Below are positions 5,656 through 6,572 of a stretch of 6,572 nucleotides of DNA, in pieces; within the stretch, counting starts at the first letter, position 1, and each line of letters begins with the position of its first letter. A model generated the notes under the pieces. The model ran no database searches. It was not told where the DNA came from and saw nothing but the letters and a program-made list of their open reading frames with translations. Source of the DNA: Kouleothrix aurantiaca. GTDB lineage: Bacteria > Chloroflexota > Chloroflexia > Chloroflexales > Roseiflexaceae. Location: assembly GCA_001399705.1 (NCBI GenBank), contig LJCR01000129.1, positions 1 through 6,572 of the forward strand, given 5' to 3'. A program made the position numbers and the translations under genes.

Positions 5656-5784
5656 GCCCAACGTCTTACGCATCAGCCGCGCCGCACCGATAGATCGAGA
5701 TGACTTTCGGCTCGATTTCAAGTTTCAAAAAAGGCACGATCTTGGGGCCGCGTAGCGGCGTCGGACTGCATGCGCTTGTTCGGC
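5656..5784 (-). repeat. attC recombination site H, divergent type (closes the SET-domain cassette)
   Basis: The 129-bp site runs on the - strand from R'' GCCGAAC (5784-5778) to R' GTTGGGC (5662-5656). R'' and R' mismatch at one base in the array. Arms on the + strand are CGCAT-CAG-CCG-CGCCGC and GCGGCG-T-CGG-A-CTG-C-ATGCG, so the extrahelical T is kept. There is no TGCTACAAT. AAAAAAGGCA-CGATCT is present. Confidence 0.95.
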
Positions 5785-5816
5785 GGCAGCTGATAGTATG
5801 GCTTTCGAATGCGCTG

Positions 5817-6353
5817 TTACTCGTCTGCGAGTGGTTGATATACTTGTTGCTCAAGCCGCCAGGGAAAGTAACCACGATACCGTTGTTGTAATTCTGGTAA
5901 CTGCCAATCATTTGGTGTGATACGCCCACGACAGAGTGATGATTGACATCCACACTGTTCGATGTTCGCTCCGCCGTAAATACCATAATCGGTTGTCACC
6001 TCTTCGCCAGCTTCAATATCACGCCACGCGATATACTGGGTTGTGTTGGGGCTACGTGACATGTCAACGGCGTTTGGATTGCAGCGGTGATTGATGTAAT
6101 AATTGAAGACCTTTGGCGTGATCACAAACAGGTTTTCAGCCAGAGTCTCTTGGTTATACATTTCGGCTTCCACGCGTACTCGTCCGGCTTGCCAATCGTC
6201 TGAAGTAAACACAAGTCCGCCAGAAACCAAGACAAGCAATTGGCCAGCAGGAATGGCTTCGACTGTAAACGTGCCAATACCTTGAATTGGTGACTGTCGC
6301 AGCACAAGTCGCCGGTCAAACCACATTGTGACTGGTTCGCTTTGAAACGTCAC
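5817..6353 (-). CDS. SET-domain protein (putative lysine methyltransferase)
   Basis: This 178-residue protein has all core SET motifs. The first strand region is GIGTFTVEAIPAGQLLVLVSGG (25-46). The SAM/lysine-channel knot has NHRCNPN (88-94), then YIAWRDIEAGEEVTTDYG (107-124) with the catalytic-type Tyr123. A post-SET cluster follows with Cys134, Cys136 and Cys141, which with Cys91 could bind one zinc. SET proteins transfer methyl groups from S-adenosylmethionine to lysine. Bacterial targets are mostly unknown. The start is a GTG at 6353, chosen because GGAGGAG (6364-6358) lies four bases before it; the ATG nine codons later has no such site. The stop is 32 bp from attC H. The domain is complete, so activity is plausible. 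Confidence 0.9.
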   Translation of the reverse strand: MTFQSEPVTMWFDRRLVLRQSPIQGIGTFTVEAIPAGQLLVLVSGGLVFTSDDWQAGRVRVEAEMYNQETLAENLFVITPKVFNYYINHRCNPNAVDMSRSPNTTQYIAWRDIEAGEEVTTDYGIYGGANIEQCGCQSSLCRGRITPNDWQLPELQQRYRGYFPWRLEQQVYQPLADE

Positions 6354-6447
6354 GCTTCTCCTCCAGCCTCACGTTATTTCTATCAAGAAAAATAGAGTGC
6401 ATTGGGTCAATGTGAGTGTCATTATGCAACAAGGTTGATGGATTGCC

Positions 6448-6572
6448 GCCGAACGGGCTGCGCTTCAGCGACGCCGCCACCGATAAATGGCTGCCAGATT
6501 GTAGCAAAACTGGCGTTGAAAAACGCCCGATCTCGCTCGACGCGAAGCGGCGTCCGCTGCAAGCGCGTGTTG
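6448..6572 (-). repeat. attC recombination site I, cut by the right edge
   Basis: On the + strand the site begins GCCGAAC (R' on the - strand is GTTCGGC, 6454-6448). It contains TGCTACAAT on the - strand (6506-6498) and an AAAAACGCC-CGATCT block. It ends at GTTG on the window edge, about three bases short of a full R''. It belongs to the next cassette to the right, so the array continues. Confidence 0.95.

Noticed and set aside
206..6572. Reading the 130-bp repeats as MITEs, REP elements or CRISPR repeats
   Set aside because: Fixed orientation, position just after gene stops, RYYYAAC/GTTRRRY cores, asymmetric extrahelical bases and circle-compatible core changes fit attC. No target-site duplications and no short uniform spacers are seen.

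Overview
This window is a stretch of an integron gene-cassette array. Its signature is nine copies of an imperfect inverted-repeat element, eight complete and one cut by the right edge. Each begins on the + strand with GCCCAAC, ACCCAAC or GCCGAAC and ends with GTTGGGC, GTTGGGT or GTTCGGC. Each can fold into a long stem with the same unpaired bases. These are attC recombination sites of about 102 to 129 bp. All point the same way. Every convincing gene lies on the - strand, with its stop codon 9 to 39 bp from the attC that closes its cassette. No integron integrase or attI is present. From the orientation they would lie to the right (higher coordinates), if they exist.

Layout from left to right: (1) 1-205, the 5' end of an IS630-type transposase gene plus a short gene-free flank; (2) cassette 212-1072, a Phd/YefM-like antitoxin and VapC-like PIN toxin with their own strong promoter; (3) cassette 1073-1585, no convincing gene but degenerate 58-bp tandem repeats; (4) cassette 1586-2495, a three-helix membrane protein of unknown function; (5) cassette 2496-3615, a tandem GNAT acetyltransferase; (6) cassette 3616-4394, a stand-alone GyrI-like effector-binding protein; (7) cassette 4395-4909, a second gene-free cassette homologous to the first; (8) cassette 4910-5661, a membrane-anchored GRAM/PH-like protein; (9) cassette 5662-6453, a SET-domain protein; (10) a truncated attC at 6448-6572. 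Cassette limits are placed at the G/TT cut of each right-hand core (R').

The genes do not form a pathway. They look like independently acquired accessory cassettes. The toxin-antitoxin cassette may stabilise the array. Apart from it, most genes lack an obvious promoter of their own. Six of the nine attC sites contain an extended -10-like TGCTACAAT or TGCTATAAT in the reading direction, so the sites themselves might supply transcription.

The attC sites are very alike, as in large sedentary chromosomal integrons rather than mobile resistance integrons. GC content near 50%, Gln-rich proteins and the gene families suggest an environmental bacterium, possibly a Chloroflexota member of the Herpetosiphon type. 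That placement is a guess from style, not shown by a marker gene.
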